A DNA stretch of 64,000 nucleotides from Alkalihalobacillus sp. YIM B00296 (GTDB lineage: Bacteria > Bacillota > Bacilli > Bacillales > Fictibacillaceae): positions 124,001 through 188,000 of the forward strand of contig NZ_JAIBLJ010000002.1 of the NCBI RefSeq assembly GCF_020179385.1. The letters run 5' to 3'. The notes beneath the pieces were generated by a model. That model had not been told where the DNA came from and made no database searches. It saw only the letters and a program-made list of their open reading frames with translations. This document shows positions 37,895 through 48,169 of the stretch, in pieces. Each line of letters starts with the position of its first letter. Position 1 is the stretch's first letter. A program made the translations under genes and the position numbers.

Positions 37895-37917
37895 ATTATA
37901 ATGAAAACGGATTCATT
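37895..37917 (-). promoter_or_regulatory. lcfA -10 box with overlapping FadR-like operator
   Basis: On the minus strand TGAATCCGTTTTCATTATAAT places a TGAAT-N6-TCATT FadR-like site (37899-37917) directly against a TATAAT -10 (37895-37900); no good -35 is visible. Occupation would block the promoter. Confidence 0.55.
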
Positions 37918-38021
37918 TTTACATATTTTTAGAATATTTTTTCATTTATAGATTTTACCATTTCCCTTTTAAGGAGCCTTATAAGAGCCATTACTCCTAA
38001 TGTAAATATATGAAAATGTCG

Positions 38022-38063
38022 ATAAAAAAGACCTTACTAGGCCAAAATCCTCTGTAAGGTCTT
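38022..38063 (-). terminator. Strong terminator downstream of the yshE region
   Basis: AAGACCTTAC/GTAAGGTCTT stem followed by TTTTTATC on the minus strand. It lies after repeat A copy 4, 575 bases beyond the small ORF, and blocks read-through into lcfA. Confidence 0.85.
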
Positions 38064-38115
38064 CACGAAAAACAGGTTATCATCTGATGAGCTTTTGAAC
38101 TTTCTTTAAAAAAGT

Positions 38116-38398
38116 TCTGCGAAATTCACTCCCTTTCCGCGGGCTGAAGAAAAGCGTAAACGCCCCTGATCAGCCACGAAGGTCACTGGAAGTCCGACGA
38201 GGAGGCTCGAACCAAACAAAGTTCGGTTCTACGTGGGCTCACACATAAGATGTAAATCAATGTGTCGACCGCCACAGGAGGTCTGAAGTGATCCAAGTGG
38301 TTGGGCGTTGGAGCTGGACATCACTTCTCTGTATCCTCGGTGCGGGGGTTCGCCTGGCTCGCTTTTCCCGCTGGAGTGTCGTGATTTTCGCTTAAAGT
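38116..38398 (+). repeat. Dispersed intergenic repeat A, copy 4 (full length, 283 bp)
   Basis: Runs from TTCTGCGAAATTCACTCCC to GTGTCGTGATTTTCGCTTAA. Its two ends are related as imperfect inverted repeats (both contain GCGAAAnTCAC, ACTCC, CGGG and AAAAGCG). Inner pairings: AACGCCC/GGGCGTT, CCACG/CGTGG, CACAT/ATGTG, GACC/GGTC and GAAGTGAT/ATCACTTC. It occupies the lcfA-yshE gap. Confidence 0.9.
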
Positions 38399-38523
38399 GA
38401 TCACTTCCTAAAACGTCACTTGCGCTTTTGAACTGCAATTCTAAAAGGTTTAAAACCGACAAATCAGAAACAAGAAGTTCTAGACACGACGGTTTTGATG
38501 ACCGGAAAATGAAACCGGCTAAA

Positions 38524-38590
38524 CACGTCACATCCTGTGACAACGCCGTCCCTAGTACTTCCTGTACATCGGAGGATCGGTAAAACCGAG
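38524..38590 (+). repeat. Paired TCCTGT-loop hairpin element T, copy 1
   Basis: Two hairpins 27 bases apart, GTCACATCCTGTGAC and GTACTTCCTGTAC, followed by a third, CGGTAAAACCG. The arrangement recurs on the opposite strand at 62089-62140. Confidence 0.7.
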
Positions 38591-38638
38591 TAACATCGAA
38601 ATTTGCAGTTTATGATTTGTTGGGCTTTTAAAATTCCT

Positions 38639-38716
38639 CTAAAAAAAGAGGTAGATCACCCCTGCCAGAATGAACAATCCACAACAAACAAGCAGGACCT
38701 TCCATAATGTTTCCAT
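38639..38716 (-). CDS. 25-residue single-span membrane peptide (undescribed small ORF)
   Basis: An ATG-to-TAG frame of 25 codons starting METLWKVLLVCCG and ending VIYLFF. It is one hydrophobic segment with a single Lys near the N terminus and two adjacent Cys. An AGGTGAAAG site lies eight bases before the ATG. It begins 11 bases past the stop of yshE, so it would be the last gene of the zapA-to-yshE operon. I recognise no family. The ribosome-binding site, position and clean membrane-span composition argue for it; the short length is the main doubt. Confidence 0.5.
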   Translation of the reverse strand: METLWKVLLVCCGLFILAGVIYLFF

Positions 38717-38726
38717 ATGCTTTCAC

Positions 38727-39134
38727 CTATCCGATTCCACTGCCGATCACAAATGATAATCCAACAGATATGATCATTGAAATCAAACCGACAGCTCTAT
38801 TATCCTTTTGAATTTCTTCATCGATACGGAAACGGGGCGTCAGAAATTCAAATATGAAATATCCGATCAACATCAATAAAAATCCATAGGCACCCCATGC
38901 CATCATATCAATGATCGTATCATTATGCTCAATCGAGTAGCGGAAAATGTTGGCTATCCCGAATATTTTTCCTCCAGTCGCCATAGCAACTGAGAGATTC
39001 CCTTTACTGATTTCTTCCCAGTTCTTATACTTGGTTACAACCTCAAAAACAGCCAGGAAAACAACTAAACTTAAAACGACTACACTATAGTTTGCTACGG
39101 TCTCAATGTAAGGATTCGTCAACCAACTACCCAT
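38727..39134 (-). CDS. yshE: DUF350 family membrane protein YshE
   Basis: Membrane protein of 135 residues with about four hydrophobic spans and the DUF350 pattern (NLSVAMATGGKIFGIANIFRYS, LIGYFIFEFLTP). Function unknown; UPF0719/DUF350 proteins occur in pairs of repeats with charged residues in the membrane. AGGTGGGG precedes the ATG. It lies 15 bases after mutS2, as in B. subtilis. Confidence 0.9.
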   Translation of the reverse strand: MGSWLTNPYIETVANYSVVVLSLVVFLAVFEVVTKYKNWEEISKGNLSVAMATGGKIFGIANIFRYSIEHNDTIIDMMAWGAYGFLLMLIGYFIFEFLTPRFRIDEEIQKDNRAVGLISMIISVGLSFVIGSGIG

Positions 39135-39148
39135 TTCCGCCCCACCTT

Positions 39149-41506
39149 CTATTTCAATCCAACAATTGTTACACCGCTTCCGCCTTCACCTGCTGAACCT
39201 AACCGAGTCGTTTTCACATTCGGATGTTCCTTGAGCAAGGATTGGACCCCTTTCCTGAGAGCCCCAGTCCCTTTCCCGTGGATGATCGAAACCTGCGGAT
39301 AACCGGCTAACAGGGATTCATCCAAAAATTTATCAACTGCTCGCAGTGCATTTTCATAACGTTCGCCTCGTAAGTCCAATTCCGGCTTGGTTACAGATGA
39401 ACCTTCTACTTTTACGAATGGTTTAGGTTCACGTTTCTTTTCTGTTTTGATCGACTCCAGCTCGTTCGCTTTAACCGTCATTTTCATGATCCCGATTTGG
39501 ACTTGATATTCATCTGTTCCGACTTTTTCAACAATATGGCCTTTCTGATTTACGCTCAACACTTTCACTTCTTGTCCTGGTTTAAGGTTTTCCTGTGTTT
39601 TGTTCGTTTGCCTTACTTGCTTTTTCGTTTTCGGATCAAAATCCGGTATCGCTTCGTCTAAACGTTTTTGTGCTTCGATCAATTTGTGTTCTTTCACATT
39701 CCCATATTCTTTCTGATAAGCTCGGAGCTCTTTTAATATAGCATCGGCTTCTTTACGTGCTTTTTCCACCGATTGCTGAGCCTCTTGTTCAGCTTTCGCA
39801 TAGAGCTTATCTTTAAACATTTCGAATTCGTGCAATTTATTCTCTAAATCTTTTTTCAATGCCTCGGCTTCCTGATGGAACTCGGTTGCTTCCGAACGTT
39901 CACGTTCCGCTTTCTTCTGAGCATCTTCCAAGGATGCGATCATGACATCGATTTTATTGTTGTCGGCACTGATATGACTACGGGCATTTTCAATGATCTT
40001 ATCATTCAACCCGATCCGTTTCGAAATTTCAAAGGCATTACTCCGACCGGGTACTCCAATTAATAATCGATACGTAGGTCGTAGAGTTTCCACATCAAAT
40101 TCAACACTCGCATTCATAACACCAGTCCGGTTGTATGCATAAGCTTTCAATTCACTATAATGGGTCGTAGCGACAACTTTTGCCCCACGGTCATTTACAT
40201 AATCCAAGATCGAGATGGCGAGGGCAGCACCCTCTGTAGGATCCGTTCCAGCTCCTAATTCATCGAAAAGAACGAGGGACTTGAAATCCACCCTGTCCAA
40301 AATATTCACAATGTTAGTCATATGGGAAGAGAACGTACTCAAGTTTTGTTCAATCGATTGTTCGTCCCCGATATCGGCATAGATCGCATCAAAGACTGTC
40401 ACCTCAGATTCTTCTTCTGTCGGTATTTGCAAGCCGGATTGAGCCATCAATGAAAGAAGGCCGATTGTCTTAAGTGTGACCGTCTTCCCGCCAGTGTTCG
40501 GACCTGTGATTACAAGAGCGTTATACTCACCGCCTAGTTCAACATCGATCGGTACGACTTCTTCAGCTGGAATCAGAGGGTGCCGTGCACGTTTCAGACG
40601 GATATACTCTTTGTCATTCAAAACCGGCTTCGTTGCTTTGATGGAGTGACCATAACGAGCTTTTGCAAAAATGAAGTCAATCTCAGCAAGGACCGTAACA
40701 TTATGGGTCAGGAAGCTGGATACTTCAGCAATTCTCTCGGTCAATGCTTTTAAAATACGTTGGATCTCTTGATATTCTTTACTCTTTGCTTCTTTCAACT
40801 GGTTGTTGATCGTCACAACAGCCTGTGGTTCGATGAATAATGTAGCTCCTGAAGCGGATTGATCGTGGACCATCCCACCGAATGCCGAACGATATTCCTG
40901 TTTGACCGGGATCACATATCGATCATTCCGAATGGTCACAATTGCATCAGAAAGCATCTTTTGGGATTTTGAAGAACGGATGAGCGATTCCAATTTTTCA
41001 CGAATTCGAGACTCATAGCTTCTCAACTGCTGACGTATCGTCCTCAGGGCCGTACTTGCAGTATCCATCACATGCCCTTGGTCGTCGATGCAATCTTTGA
41101 TTTTCGTTTCGACCTCCATCAAAGGATCGATCTGCTCAACAAGATCTTGCAAGATCGGTAGTTCGATTTCATCCCCCAACATATTTTCTATAAATCTTTT
41201 GAACCTTCTACCCCCATATATGGTCGATGAAATATCAACTAATTCCTCTGGATTGAGAATGCCTCCGATTTCACTTCGTTTGACAGAAGCACGTATGTTA
41301 CGTACCCCTCCTAACGGCACATTCCCTTTCAACCGCAGAACCTGGACACCTTCGTCCGTGCTCCTTTGTTGATGGGTAACCTCTTCAAAATTCGTCCACG
41401 GTACCAATGCGTTGATCTTATCTTTTCCTAAGGATGAGGAGACATGCTCGAGTAGTTGTTCTTTAATCTTCGTATATTCCAAAACTCTTAATATTCGTTC
41501 GTTCAC
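39149..41506 (-). CDS. mutS2: MutS2 endonuclease/ATPase
   Basis: MutS-family ATPase without mismatch-recognition domains. It limits homologous recombination and rescues collided ribosomes in relatives. The 785-residue protein has the ATPase domain ([49 protein letters not shown]), a long coiled coil (about residues 515-630), a KOW-like segment and a C-terminal Smr nuclease domain ([25 protein letters not shown]). The GTG start has AGGAGG seven bases upstream. Operon with polX upstream. Confidence 0.97.
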   Translation of the reverse strand: MNERILRVLEYTKIKEQLLEHVSSSLGKDKINALVPWTNFEEVTHQQRSTDEGVQVLRLKGNVPLGGVRNIRASVKRSEIGGILNPEELVDISSTIYGGRRFKRFIENMLGDEIELPILQDLVEQIDPLMEVETKIKDCIDDQGHVMDTASTALRTIRQQLRSYESRIREKLESLIRSSKSQKMLSDAIVTIRNDRYVIPVKQEYRSAFGGMVHDQSASGATLFIEPQAVVTINNQLKEAKSKEYQEIQRILKALTERIAEVSSFLTHNVTVLAEIDFIFAKARYGHSIKATKPVLNDKEYIRLKRARHPLIPAEEVVPIDVELGGEYNALVITGPNTGGKTVTLKTIGLLSLMAQSGLQIPTEEESEVTVFDAIYADIGDEQSIEQNLSTFSSHMTNIVNILDRVDFKSLVLFDELGAGTDPTEGAALAISILDYVNDRGAKVVATTHYSELKAYAYNRTGVMNASVEFDVETLRPTYRLLIGVPGRSNAFEISKRIGLNDKIIENARSHISADNNKIDVMIASLEDAQKKAERERSEATEFHQEAEALKKDLENKLHEFEMFKDKLYAKAEQEAQQSVEKARKEADAILKELRAYQKEYGNVKEHKLIEAQKRLDEAIPDFDPKTKKQVRQTNKTQENLKPGQEVKVLSVNQKGHIVEKVGTDEYQVQIGIMKMTVKANELESIKTEKKREPKPFVKVEGSSVTKPELDLRGERYENALRAVDKFLDESLLAGYPQVSIIHGKGTGALRKGVQSLLKEHPNVKTTRLGSAGEGGSGVTIVGLK

Positions 41507-41532
41507 TTGAAAGCCTCCTGTTAACAGTTCAC

Positions 41533-43245
41533 TTACTTATGCCGGTCTAAGAAAGTACGGAACTCTTCCAAACTATAAGCGTTCAAGACGTTTTCTTTCC
41601 TTAATAACGCTTGTTGACCGACACATACCCCGATGCCCATATGATTAAGTGTCTCCCTGACATGGGCATCTGTATTGATGGACAGCTTAACACCCTGTTC
41701 CTGGGCTTTTTCCAACCATTCCGGTGCCAAATCCAGCCGGTTTGGGTTCGCATTCAATTCTAATGCTGTGTTCGTTCCAGCTGCCATTTCTATCAATCGT
41801 TCAAAATCTACTGGATAACCTTTTCGGCGTCCAATGATTCTTCCAGTAGGATGAGCAATCAGGTCGACATGAGGATTACGGAATGCCGTTTCCAAACGTT
41901 TCATGATCATCTCTTCACTTTGTGAAAAAGAGGAATGAATCGATGCAATCACAAAGTCAAGCTCTGCTAAAAAAGCATCTTCATAATCCAAGGAACCATC
42001 AGGTAAGATATCCATCTCGATACCGGAAAAAATAGTGAAGTCATCCCATTTTTCATTAACCCGTCTGATTTCTGCCTGTTGTTCCTTGATCCTTTCTGGT
42101 GTCAAACCATTCGCAACACGTAAAAATTGAGAATGGTCGGTGATGACGATATGGCTATACCCTTTACTTCGTGCTGCCTCTGCCATCTCTTCAATCGAAT
42201 CCGCACCATCACTCCATGTCGTATGCATGTGGAGATCGCTTTTTATATCTTCAAGCTTCAAGTAGTCGACTTTGTTTTTAAAAAGTTCAAACTCATTTCT
42301 CCCTTGCCTAACCTGAGGAGGAATGAACTCCAATCCAAAATGGGCGAAAAACGCTTCCTCGGTCTCAAAAGTTTTGATTTTTCCAGACTCTGTGTTTTCC
42401 ACACCATATTCACTCAATTTTTCAGACCGTTCCTTAGCGAGCTGGCGCATTTTGATGTTGTGATCTTTGGAGCCTGTAAAATAATGCAGAGCACTCGCAA
42501 ATTCATCAGGCTTTATAAGACGGAAGTCGACGGCTATGTCATAATCATACGTGATGACCACAGACACTTTCGTCGATCCTGATGCAATGACCTCCGTGAC
42601 ATTTTCAAGCTTTTCGAGCTCGGGAGCGATATTTTCCGGGGTATTCGTACCAATGAGGAAATCGATGTCTTTGATCGTTTCGCTGAAACGCCGTATACTT
42701 CCTGCACGTGAATAACGTTCGATCCCTTCAATCGTTGAGAGTTGTTCTTCAATTCTTTCAGCGATCGGCAGCATCACTGCAATGGGGAGACGTTCAGGTC
42801 GTTTTCCGAAGTCTTCAATAGCTGCAAGGATCTTCTCCTCAGTCTTCTTCCCGAACCCCGGCATTTCCTGTACTCGATTTTGTTCACATACTTTTTTCAA
42901 TGATGGGATATCTGTGACTCCAAGTTCATGATAAAGCTTGGCGATCTTCTTGCCTCCTAACCCTGGCAAGTGGACCAAGCTAAGTAAGCCTGCAGGCAAT
43001 TCTTCTTTCAATTCTTCCAAAAGGGAAGACTCACCTGTTTCCAAAATTTCCTCAATTACCGATAATGTCCCTTTTCCAATGCCTTTGATTTTCGAAAGGT
43101 CGTCCATTTCAGAAATCGTTCTTGAATCACTTTCCAACGCCTGTGCAGCTCTTCGATATGCTGATACTTTAAAACTGTTTTCACCTTTTATTTCCATATA
43201 AAGAGCAATCTGCTCGAGTATCCTGACAATTTGCTTTTTATTCAT
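41533..43245 (-). CDS. polX: Family X DNA polymerase/3'-5' exonuclease PolX
   Basis: Base-excision-repair polymerase with a PHP nuclease domain. The 570-residue protein has N-terminal HhH motifs ([33 protein letters not shown]), the palm with Asp pair DIDFLIG and DIAVDF, and a C-terminal PHP domain with [35 protein letters not shown] and NTDAH. GGGAGGGG precedes the ATG. Operon with cvpA and zapA upstream. Confidence 0.97.
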   Translation of the reverse strand: MNKKQIVRILEQIALYMEIKGENSFKVSAYRRAAQALESDSRTISEMDDLSKIKGIGKGTLSVIEEILETGESSLLEELKEELPAGLLSLVHLPGLGGKKIAKLYHELGVTDIPSLKKVCEQNRVQEMPGFGKKTEEKILAAIEDFGKRPERLPIAVMLPIAERIEEQLSTIEGIERYSRAGSIRRFSETIKDIDFLIGTNTPENIAPELEKLENVTEVIASGSTKVSVVITYDYDIAVDFRLIKPDEFASALHYFTGSKDHNIKMRQLAKERSEKLSEYGVENTESGKIKTFETEEAFFAHFGLEFIPPQVRQGRNEFELFKNKVDYLKLEDIKSDLHMHTTWSDGADSIEEMAEAARSKGYSHIVITDHSQFLRVANGLTPERIKEQQAEIRRVNEKWDDFTIFSGIEMDILPDGSLDYEDAFLAELDFVIASIHSSFSQSEEMIMKRLETAFRNPHVDLIAHPTGRIIGRRKGYPVDFERLIEMAAGTNTALELNANPNRLDLAPEWLEKAQEQGVKLSINTDAHVRETLNHMGIGVCVGQQALLRKENVLNAYSLEEFRTFLDRHK

Positions 43246-43334
43246 CAGATGACCCCTCCCTTTGCCGGTATGTCAAAAAAGGCCTGAATGTAGAAAAGGG
43301 CGTGACTTCAAAGTGTCAGCCCCTGTACTCTCAA

Positions 43335-43883
43335 TTAGATCTTCGTATTGATTTCAGCAATCCACATGCTTTTTATTTTCTCAGAAAAAACCGGCGTATG
43401 TTCTACCATTGCTTTAGCAACGACAGAATCAGCCATGGCTGTTTGTATCGATGTAAGCGGAACAAGAGCAGCAATGTATAAGAAAAGGAAGATGACCAAA
43501 TATACCTCTACAAATCCAAGGATTCCTCCCAACCAGCCATTGATCGTCCTCAATATAGGAAGATCCGCAAGGAAGTCTAACATCGAACCTAAAATTTGCA
43601 GAATTATTTTTGTTGCAAAGAATAGCATTGCAAATGCAATGGCACGATAATACGCATCTTCTAAAAACCCAGCATTCACAAACATGGCAAGGCTGCTTTC
43701 CTCTGATACTGTAGGATAAGGGATCCAGAGTCTCAATTTAGGTGCCAATTCGTCGAAATAAAGGTAAGCAATGATGAATGCAGCGATGAACCCAGTCAAG
43801 TGAACAAGCTGCAGGATCAATCCCCTTCTTAACCCGATCAGAAAGCCGACCACCAGTACCCCTATTAAAATCAAATCAATCAT
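43335..43883 (-). CDS. yshB: CvpA family membrane protein (YshB)
   Basis: Membrane protein of 182 residues with four hydrophobic spans and the CvpA pattern (IDLILIGVLVVGFLIGLRRG, TINGWLGGILGFVEVYLV). CvpA proteins are linked to colicin V export in E. coli, but the Firmicute role is unknown. It lies three bases after zapA and precedes polX. A weak hairpin in the 90-base gap before polX may reduce read-through. Confidence 0.9.
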   Translation of the reverse strand: MIDLILIGVLVVGFLIGLRRGLILQLVHLTGFIAAFIIAYLYFDELAPKLRLWIPYPTVSEESSLAMFVNAGFLEDAYYRAIAFAMLFFATKIILQILGSMLDFLADLPILRTINGWLGGILGFVEVYLVIFLFLYIAALVPLTSIQTAMADSVVAKAMVEHTPVFSEKIKSMWIAEINTKI

Positions 43884-43886
43884 TTA

Positions 43887-44132
43887 TTATTCCTCTTTCT
43901 GTTTCTCTAATTGTCTGACACGTTCCTGTAATTTCAAATAATCACTCGTAATATTGACCGATGTAAGGACAGCTAATTGTTTAGCATCAAGGTTATTGCT
44001 TTGATGTCGAATCTCTCTCATTTTTTTATCGACTATTGATGCCACTCTATTGACATGCCCTGGGTCCTCTTCACCTACAATAGTATATTGCTGACCATAA
44101 ATATGGACAATTGTTCGATTACCGTTAGACAC
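43887..44132 (-). CDS. zapA: Cell division protein ZapA
   Basis: FtsZ-ring stabilising protein, 81 residues. N-terminal strand-rich part (RTIVHIYGQQYTIVGEED, HVNRVASIVDKKM), then a C-terminal coiled coil (LKLQERVRQLEKQKEE). The GTG at 44132 is seven bases past GGAGG; the TTG two codons earlier is only one base past it. First gene of the zapA-yshB-polX-mutS2-yshE unit, divergent from rnhC. Confidence 0.94.
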   Translation of the reverse strand: MSNGNRTIVHIYGQQYTIVGEEDPGHVNRVASIVDKKMREIRHQSNNLDAKQLAVLTSVNITSDYLKLQERVRQLEKQKEE

Positions 44133-44381
44133 CCACAAGCCTCCTAACTCGAAAATAACTAATCATTATATTAACACGAACTACTAAGAATGGGAATAAT
44201 GAGACTCCACGATTTTACATATTATTACAAAACGATAATCCTTCCATTTTATTTTACTGAATATGTGAATATGATTTCAACCTATTTTCTATTCGCGTGC
44301 TTCGTCTGCCTCCGTTATAATGATGTTGGGGCTATCAAGTTTAAAGCCATTAATTTCATAGGAACGAAGGTGACAGATGAA

Positions 44382-45332
44382 ATGTCTCATGCTGTACTAA
44401 AATTGGGTCAAGCTCAAATCAATAAAATTAAAAATGAATATCAACCATACATACAATCGAACGTTCCCCAGGGCGGCTTGTTCGTTGCAAAAGTGGAAGG
44501 ATGTACAATCACCGCTTACAAATCAGGAAAAATCCTTTTCCAGGGACCGGCTGCAGAACAGGAATCCTCTCGTTGGGGTAAAGGAGAAACGAACTCAAAC
44601 GTCCAAGGAAAACCAAAGACTCGAAAAAAACACGCCTATCTTCCACCAGAAAATGTCGACTCAATGTCTTTGATCGGTTCAGACGAGGTAGGTACAGGAG
44701 ATTTCTTCGGACCGATCACTGTGGTAGCTGCTTACGTATCAAAAGAACAGCTTCCGCTTTTAAAAGAACTGGGTGTCAAGGATTCTAAGCTTTTGAAGGA
44801 TCCGCAAATCATTGAGATTGCAAAAGACCTGATCCAAAGCATCCCTTATAGTCTATTGGTGCTCGATAATCCCAAATACAATGATCTTCAGAGTAAAGGG
44901 ATATCACAAGGAAAAATGAAGGCGATGCTCCATCATAAGGCAATCGGCAACGTACTCTCAAAAGTATCAGTTTCTACTGCTGTGCAAGGTATTTTGATCG
45001 ATCAATTTTGTGAACCGACAATTTATTTCAAGCATACGAATTCACAGCCTAGCAAAAATCCGCCCTACTTTTTCGAAACGAAAGCGGAAACGCTCCACCA
45101 TTCTGTCGCAGCAGCTTCCATCATCGCTCGCTATGCTTTTTTGAAAAAAATGGATGAACTTTCTGATTCTCTCGTACTTCCACTGCCGAAAGGAGCTGGA
45201 TCGCTCGTTGACGAAGCTGCTGCAAGGATCATTTTAAAACATGGGCTCGAAGGATTGAAAAAAGTGAGTAAAGCCCATTTTGCCAATACCCAAAAGGCGA
45301 TCAAACTTACACATCAGAAGCGGAAAAGCTGA
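44382..45332 (+). CDS. rnhC: Ribonuclease HIII
   Basis: Removes RNA from RNA-DNA hybrids and R-loops. From the ATG at 44382 (MSHAVLKLGQAQ), with AAGGTGA upstream, it has 316 residues; an open frame continues 64 codons further upstream but lacks family similarity. The N-terminal TBP-like substrate-binding domain (SNVPQGGLFVAKVEGCTITA) is followed by the nuclease domain with the DEVGTGDFFGP metal motif and the ETKAETLHHSVAAASIIARY region. Divergent from zapA, as in B. subtilis. Confidence 0.96.
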   Translation: MSHAVLKLGQAQINKIKNEYQPYIQSNVPQGGLFVAKVEGCTITAYKSGKILFQGPAAEQESSRWGKGETNSNVQGKPKTRKKHAYLPPENVDSMSLIGSDEVGTGDFFGPITVVAAYVSKEQLPLLKELGVKDSKLLKDPQIIEIAKDLIQSIPYSLLVLDNPKYNDLQSKGISQGKMKAMLHHKAIGNVLSKVSVSTAVQGILIDQFCEPTIYFKHTNSQPSKNPPYFFETKAETLHHSVAAASIIARYAFLKKMDELSDSLVLPLPKGAGSLVDEAAARIILKHGLEGLKKVSKAHFANTQKAIKLTHQKRKS

Positions 45333-45350
45333 ACTAAGAGCCAAGAATCA

Positions 45351-45582
45351 GTTTTGCGGATTCCACTCCCTTTCCGGAGGCTAAAGAAAAGCGGAAGCGA
45401 CCTGCTTAATCATGTAGGTTACAGGAAGACTGACGAGGAGGCTCGAACCATACAAAGACTTGGTTCTCCGTGGGCTTACACATAAGATGTTAATCAATGT
45501 GTCGGCCGCCGCAGGAAGTCTGAAGTGCTCCAAGTGATTGGGCGCTGAGCTAGACATCACATCTCTGCATCCAATTTTTTGA
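45351..45582 (+). repeat. Dispersed intergenic repeat A, copy 5 (3'-truncated)
   Basis: Starts with GTTTTGCGGATTCCACTCCC and runs through GGAGGCTCGAACC and CACATAAGATG to GACATCACATCTCTGCATCC. It lacks the CTGGCTCGC end. It fills the gap between the convergent rnhC and pheT. The hairpin ACACAT/ATGTGT and the arms GAAGTG/CATCAC are partly kept. Confidence 0.88.
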
Positions 45583-45650
45583 AGTCTTAACCTCTTTCCT
45601 CACTGTCGGCTCTAAAGGAAAATCATCAAAAACACAGCTCTTGAAAAGTA

Positions 45651-45686
45651 AACCAGGGTAGACGCCAACTTGGTGTCTACCCTGTT
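45651..45686. terminator. Bidirectional terminator between rnhC and pheT
   Basis: CAGGGTAGAC and GTCTACCCTG, with inner CCAA/TTGG, form a 14-bp near-perfect hairpin between convergent genes. T-rich tails follow on both strands. Confidence 0.9.
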
Positions 45687-45691
45687 TCCTA

Positions 45692-48124
45692 TCAACCTCT
45701 CATGGTTGCATTGAACTTTTCCTTCACGTAGCTGAGTACTTTGCTGTGGACTTTTTCCACATCTTCGTCTGTCAGTGTTTTTTCTGGATTGTAATAGGTG
45801 AGAGAGTATGCGACTGACTTCTTCCCTTCATCCATATGTTCTCCCTCATACAAGTCGAAGATCGATACTTCTTTCAACAATTCGCCGCCTGCAGCTTTAA
45901 TACCAGATTGTACCTCTCCAGCACTTACATCCTGATCAAGGATCAAAGCAATATCGCGTGAAATTGATGGGTATCGTGGTAAAGCAGAGTACACCACTGG
46001 TTCCACATCTGTATCGAAGACGATATCGAGGTCAAGTTCGAACAGGTATGTTTCCTTGATGTCCCATTCTTTTTGATCTGCAGGGTGCAGTTGTCCGATA
46101 ACTCCGATTTGCTTCCCATCAAGCAACACGATAGCAGTACGGCCAGGGTGGAACCCTTCACGTTTCACTTGTTGATACTCGATTCGTCCACTGACTCCAA
46201 GCTTTTTGAACAAACCATCCAGTACACCTTTTACAACATAAAAATCTACAGGTTTCTTCTCCTGCTGCCATGGGTGGAAGTGCCATAATCCTGAAAAAAT
46301 AGCGGCTAGTTTTTGATGCTCATTCGGGTGCTTTGCTAGGTTCCCTTCATCCGTCAAATAAGTAGAACCGATTTCGTATACCGCCACATCGTTCAACTGG
46401 CGATTTTGGTTGTACTGGATAACTTCAAGAAGTTGCGGCAATATCGTACGGCGCAAGACTGCTCGTTCCTCACTCATTGGCATCGAGACAGAAATGAAAG
46501 CTGGTTCCTCCTCTGTAGCCAGGCCATGATAGGCGTTCGCTTTCTTTTTTGTCGTCAGTGAGTATGTGAGCGCCTGATAAAGGCCTACGCTTTCCAAATA
46601 GCGGCGTACTTTACGTCTTTTCATCTGGGATGGAGTCAAGCCTCCCGTCGTAGTGGCACCTTCTGGTAGTGTTGCAGGAATTTTATCATAGCCATAAATA
46701 CGCCCGATCTCCTCAATCAAATCCTCTTCCAGTGTGATGTCAGTGCGCCTAGCCGGAACCTCAACCGTGAATTCATCATTCTCATGTTCATACGAAAACC
46801 CTAGTCGTTCCAATATTTCGTGAATCTCTTTCGTTTCGATATTTGTCCCTAATACTTTATTAGCCCGCTCACCACGCACAATGACCTTTTCAGGGTCCAC
46901 GAACCTTGGTCCTGCTTCCACAATCCCTTCTAGAACCTCGCCTCCCGCTATTTCAGCCATCAATTCAGCAGCACGGTTGGCCGACTCATAAACACGGTTG
47001 CGGTCGATCCCTTTTTCGAATCGTGTAGATGATTCACTTCGAAGCCCCAAGTCTTTCGAAGCTTGACGGACAATAGATGGTTTGAAGTAAGCAGCTTCAA
47101 GTAAAATCGTCGTCGTCTCATCTGAAACTTCTGAATCTGCGCCTCCCATTACACCAGCTACAGCTACCGGTTTCGTTCCGTTCGTGATGACGAGATGATG
47201 TGGTTCAAGCTTCCGCATTTCCTCATCTAATGTCATGACTTTTTCTCCAGCTTCTGCTCGTCTGATGAGTACTTCTTTGGATCCGAATTGGTCATAGTCG
47301 AAAGCATGAAGAGGTTGACCGTATTCAAGCAGCACATAGTTTGTGATATCTACCACGTTGTTGATCGGACGTATCCCTGCTGAAATCAAACGACTTTGCA
47401 TCCATTCAGGAGACGGTCCGACTTTAATATTACGGATCACTTTCGCACCATAATACGGATTATCCCCAAAGTCGTCCACCTTGACCGAGATATAATCAGA
47501 AGCGGATTCATCGCTTTCATTCAATGACGGCTTTGGTAACGTCAATTTTCGTTCAAACACAGCGGCTGTTTCATAAGCTACCCCGATCATATTCAAGCAA
47601 TCAGCACGATTCGGAGTAAGACCCAATTCTAAAATATGATCGTCGAGGTTGAGGTAGGAAAGTGCGTTCTTCCCGACTTCTGCATCTTCCTGCATGACGT
47701 ATATGCCATCCGCAAATTCCTTCGGTACCATTTTTACATCTACCCCTAGTTCTTCTAAGGAACAGATCATCCCGTTCGAAATTTCCCCACGGAGTTTCGC
47801 TTTTTTGATTTTGAAGTTACCTGGAAGAACCGCTCCGACTGTGGCAACCGGGACTTTTTGTCCCGTACCGACGTTTGGAGCTCCGCAGATGATTTGAACT
47901 GGCTCTCCTTCTCCGATTTTCACCTGACACACATTCAATTTATCAGCATTCGGATGTTGTTCGCACTTTTCCACATGGCCGACAACAACACCGGAAATAC
48001 CCTGACTCAAAGATTCGATTCCTTCAACCTCGATACCGCTTTTCGTGATCCGATCAGCAAGCTCATCTGGTTGAATACCATCGAGATCAACATATTCTTT
48101 TAACCAATTATAGGATACCAACAT
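45692..48124 (-). CDS. pheT: Phenylalanine-tRNA ligase beta subunit
   Basis: Editing and tRNA-binding subunit of PheRS, 810 residues. N-terminal [14 protein letters not shown], an OB-fold tRNA-binding domain ([20 protein letters not shown]), the B3/B4 editing domain ([19 protein letters not shown]), B5, a catalytic-like core, and a C-terminal ferredoxin-fold anticodon-binding domain ([20 protein letters not shown]). GGGGAGT precedes the ATG. It follows pheS by 45 bases and shares its T-box leader. Confidence 0.97.
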   Translation of the reverse strand: MLVSYNWLKEYVDLDGIQPDELADRITKSGIEVEGIESLSQGISGVVVGHVEKCEQHPNADKLNVCQVKIGEGEPVQIICGAPNVGTGQKVPVATVGAVLPGNFKIKKAKLRGEISNGMICSLEELGVDVKMVPKEFADGIYVMQEDAEVGKNALSYLNLDDHILELGLTPNRADCLNMIGVAYETAAVFERKLTLPKPSLNESDESASDYISVKVDDFGDNPYYGAKVIRNIKVGPSPEWMQSRLISAGIRPINNVVDITNYVLLEYGQPLHAFDYDQFGSKEVLIRRAEAGEKVMTLDEEMRKLEPHHLVITNGTKPVAVAGVMGGADSEVSDETTTILLEAAYFKPSIVRQASKDLGLRSESSTRFEKGIDRNRVYESANRAAELMAEIAGGEVLEGIVEAGPRFVDPEKVIVRGERANKVLGTNIETKEIHEILERLGFSYEHENDEFTVEVPARRTDITLEEDLIEEIGRIYGYDKIPATLPEGATTTGGLTPSQMKRRKVRRYLESVGLYQALTYSLTTKKKANAYHGLATEEEPAFISVSMPMSEERAVLRRTILPQLLEVIQYNQNRQLNDVAVYEIGSTYLTDEGNLAKHPNEHQKLAAIFSGLWHFHPWQQEKKPVDFYVVKGVLDGLFKKLGVSGRIEYQQVKREGFHPGRTAIVLLDGKQIGVIGQLHPADQKEWDIKETYLFELDLDIVFDTDVEPVVYSALPRYPSISRDIALILDQDVSAGEVQSGIKAAGGELLKEVSIFDLYEGEHMDEGKKSVAYSLTYYNPEKTLTDEDVEKVHSKVLSYVKEKFNATMRG

Positions 48125-48169
48125 GATTTACACTCCCCATATAGATTTGTTCCATCATCGATTTCGAAT

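Noticed and set aside
38229-38543. Minus-strand frames inside repeat A that share GSLQTSCGG and HIDLHLMC
   Set aside because: The frame is broken by stops or frameshifts between copies (a TAG after CEPT in the 38116 copy), has no common start or ribosome-binding site, and the similarity is explained by nucleotide repeats.
44190-44381. 64-codon N-terminal extension of rnhC
   Set aside because: The extension is hydrophobic and unlike RNase HIII, no ribosome-binding site precedes it, and the ATG at 44382 has a good site and matches the family N terminus.
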